From Actinomycetota bacterium (GTDB lineage: Bacteria; Actinomycetota; Thermoleophilia; Solirubrobacterales; Solirubrobacteraceae): 6,105 bases of DNA. How positions within the stretch are numbered: position 1 is the stretch's first letter; the number at the start of each line of letters is the position of its first letter. Location of the stretch: NCBI GenBank assembly GCA_009699615.1, contig WLNV01000100.1, forward strand, positions 1-6,105, in the 5' to 3' direction. A model generated the notes under the pieces. That model was given only the letters and a program-made list of their open reading frames with translations. It was not told the DNA's origin and ran no database searches. Both the position numbers and the translations under genes were made by a program. Below, in pieces: positions 4,922 to 6,105 of this stretch.

Positions 4922-5989
4922 ATGAACGCGATCATCAAGAACGCACCGCTCGCTCCGCTGACCACGCTGCGGATTGGCGGAGCGGCGAAAGAGCTCTGGA
5001 CGATCGGCAGTGAGGACGAGTGCGTCGCTGCGATCACGCAGCTCGACGCGGACGGTGAACCGTTCTTCGTTCTCGGCGGCGGCAGCAACGTCGTGATCGC
5101 CGATGATGGGTTCGATGGAACCGCGCTGCACCTCGTCTACGAAGGGGCCGAGCATCAGCAGCGCGGCGATAAGAGCTTTGCGATCGATGCCAGCGCCGGG
5201 GATGACTGGCCGCTGCTAGTCGACGCACTGGTCGAAGCCGGGCTGAGCGGAGTCGAGTGCCTTGCCGGTATTCCCGGCTCGGTCGGGGCGACGCCGATTC
5301 AGAACGTCGGCGCCTATGGGCAGGAGGTCGCGACGACGATCGAGGCCGTCCGCGTCTACAACCGTGCGTCGAAGAAAGTCGAAGAGATGACGGCCGGGCA
5401 GTGCGGCTTCGGATACCGCTCGAGCGCGTTAAAGGGCAATTCGAATCTCGTCGTTCTTGGCGTCCGCTTCCTACTCGAACTTTCGCCGCTGAGCGCGCCT
5501 GTCGCCTACCGTGAGCTTGCCGCGAAGCTGGACCTAGAGATCGGCGCCACGGCCGAGGCGGCTGCGGTGCGCGCCGCCGTGCTTGAGCTGCGCAGCGCCA
5601 AAGGAATGGTCCTTGACGAGCGCGACCACGACACCTGGAGCGCCGGATCGTTCTTCACCAACCCGATCCTGAGTGCGGACGACTTCGCGCAGTTGGAGCT
5701 CCGAGTCGCCGAGCATTGCGGCGCCGGTCAGAGTGCGCCTCGCTTCGAGGCCGGTGACGGAATGTTCAAGAGCTCCGCAGCTTGGCTGATTGAGCAGGCC
5801 GGCTTCAGCCGCGGGACCACTCGCGGGCAGGTTGCACTCTCGTCAAAGCACACGCTCGCTCTGACCAACCTTGGTGATGCGAGCGCAGCCGAGCTGATCG
5901 CGTTCGCGCGTGAGATTGCCGATCGCGTCGATCAGCTCTTTGCCGTGAAGCTGCGGCCCGAGCCGGCGTTGGTCGGCCTGAAGTGGTGA
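4922..5989 (+). CDS. murB: UDP-N-acetylenolpyruvoylglucosamine reductase MurB
   Basis: MurB reduces UDP-GlcNAc-enolpyruvate to UDP-MurNAc with NADPH and bound FAD, the second committed cytoplasmic step of peptidoglycan synthesis. At 355 residues it is the length of the E. coli-like type I enzyme. The FAD-binding domain includes APLTTLRIGG at 11-20, LGGGSN at 51-56 and GIPGSVGATPIQNVGAYGQE at 116-135. FGYRSS at 163-168 holds the substrate/flavin Arg166. AGSFFTNP at 241-248 carries the catalytic proton donor Ser243 (E. coli Ser229), and LRPEP at 344-348 carries Glu347 (E. coli Glu325). AAWLIEQAGF and SSKHTLALTN are further MurB C-terminal landmarks. All key residues are present, so the gene looks functional. 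It is not beside other cell-wall genes here, as is common for murB in actinobacteria, and the likely promoter in front separates it from the sulfatase. Confidence 0.97.
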   Translation: MNAIIKNAPLAPLTTLRIGGAAKELWTIGSEDECVAAITQLDADGEPFFVLGGGSNVVIADDGFDGTALHLVYEGAEHQQRGDKSFAIDASAGDDWPLLVDALVEAGLSGVECLAGIPGSVGATPIQNVGAYGQEVATTIEAVRVYNRASKKVEEMTAGQCGFGYRSSALKGNSNLVVLGVRFLLELSPLSAPVAYRELAAKLDLEIGATAEAAAVRAAVLELRSAKGMVLDERDHDTWSAGSFFTNPILSADDFAQLELRVAEHCGAGQSAPRFEAGDGMFKSSAAWLIEQAGFSRGTTRGQVALSSKHTLALTNLGDASAAELIAFAREIADRVDQLFAVKLRPEPALVGLKW

Positions 5990-5999
5990 ACGGCGAAGA

Positions 6000-6105
6000 C
6001 TAGGCCGAGTCGTCGTTCTCATCGCGCGCAGTTACGCGTGCGAGGTTGACCTCTTCGCCGTCCTTTGTGTCCGGGTAGACGACGTAGGCGAGCGGTGCAC
6101 CGCCA
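6000..6105 (-). CDS. C-terminus of an unidentified minus-strand gene (partial)
   Basis: On the minus strand a frame open from the right edge ends in TAG at 6002-6000. Its last 34 residues run GGAPLAYVVYPDTKDG, then EEVNLARVTARDENDDSA. The balanced, hydrophilic composition with beta-strand-like stretches and an acidic tail looks like real protein rather than antisense noise. The stop lies 10 bp from the murB stop in a tail-to-tail arrangement. The mix of short hydrophobic strands and acidic ends faintly recalls small DUF1292-like proteins, but this is too short to assign. Position 6105 is the first base of a codon-incomplete edge. Confidence 0.55.
   Translation of the reverse strand, partial: GGAPLAYVVYPDTKDGEEVNLARVTARDENDDSA

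Noticed and set aside
3190..5088. 632-residue minus-strand open frame opposite the sulfatase
   Set aside because: It is exactly codon-aligned with the sulfatase and is explained by the same lack of TTA, CTA and TCA codons. It has no recognisable domain, and it overlaps both the sulfatase and the murB start, which are certain.
5994..6013. Hairpin GACT-AGGCCG-AGTC as a bidirectional terminator after murB
   Set aside because: The stem is only 4 bp before a mismatch and has no T-run on either side.
1..6105. Mobile element, CRISPR, tRNA/rRNA, riboswitch or defence system
   Set aside because: No transposase, integrase, direct-repeat array, tRNA-like cloverleaf or defence-family protein could be seen on either strand. 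Nearly all sequence is accounted for by the listed genes, and base composition looks even by eye.

Overview
The window is ordinary GC-rich bacterial chromosome, tightly packed, with no mobile element, CRISPR array, tRNA or rRNA visible. It fits an actinobacterium, possibly of the Thermoleophilia/Acidimicrobiia type, but genus and species cannot be read from it. Four things point that way. The GAP/SfLAP membrane protein belongs to a largely actinobacterial family. The histidine phosphatase closely resembles the mycobacterial Rv3214 type. The PAP2 protein is of an actinobacterial type. Several starts lack a Shine-Dalgarno sequence, and two of them have a TANNNT -10 hexamer exactly 7 nt upstream, the geometry of leaderless actinobacterial transcripts.

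Layout from left to right: (1) the last 16 codons of an upstream plus-strand gene, whose TGA overlaps the next ATG; (2) an ACAD10/11-like acyl-CoA dehydrogenase, 52-1263 (+); (3) a PAP2 lipid phosphatase, 1267-1854 (-), tail to tail with the dehydrogenase across 3 bp; (4) a 42-bp divergent intergenic region with a candidate -10 on each strand and a small dyad; (5) a plus-strand run of histidine acid phosphatase (1897-2484), GAP/SfLAP membrane protein (2515-3180) and formylglycine-type sulfatase/phosphonate monoester hydrolase-like enzyme (3199-4887), with gaps of 30 and 18 bp; (6) murB (4922-5989), which follows after 34 bp and has its own promoter-like -10; (7) the C-terminus of an unidentified minus-strand gene (6000 to the right edge), tail to tail with murB across 10 bp. 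No gene-free stretch reaches 300 bases.

The dehydrogenase is a fatty- or hydroxy-acid catabolism enzyme, and murB makes the peptidoglycan precursor UDP-MurNAc. The four genes between them are a PAP2 lipid phosphatase, a soluble acid phosphatase, a membrane protein of a glycolipid/sulfolipid-addressing family, and a sulfatase-fold hydrolase without a signal peptide. Together they could act on phospho- or sulfo-head groups of envelope lipids. That link is inference from gene order only. I see no clear sign of an undescribed system. The points most worth checking are the shared divergent promoter region, the leaderless starts, the basic insertion in the sulfatase and the lipid-modification hypothesis.
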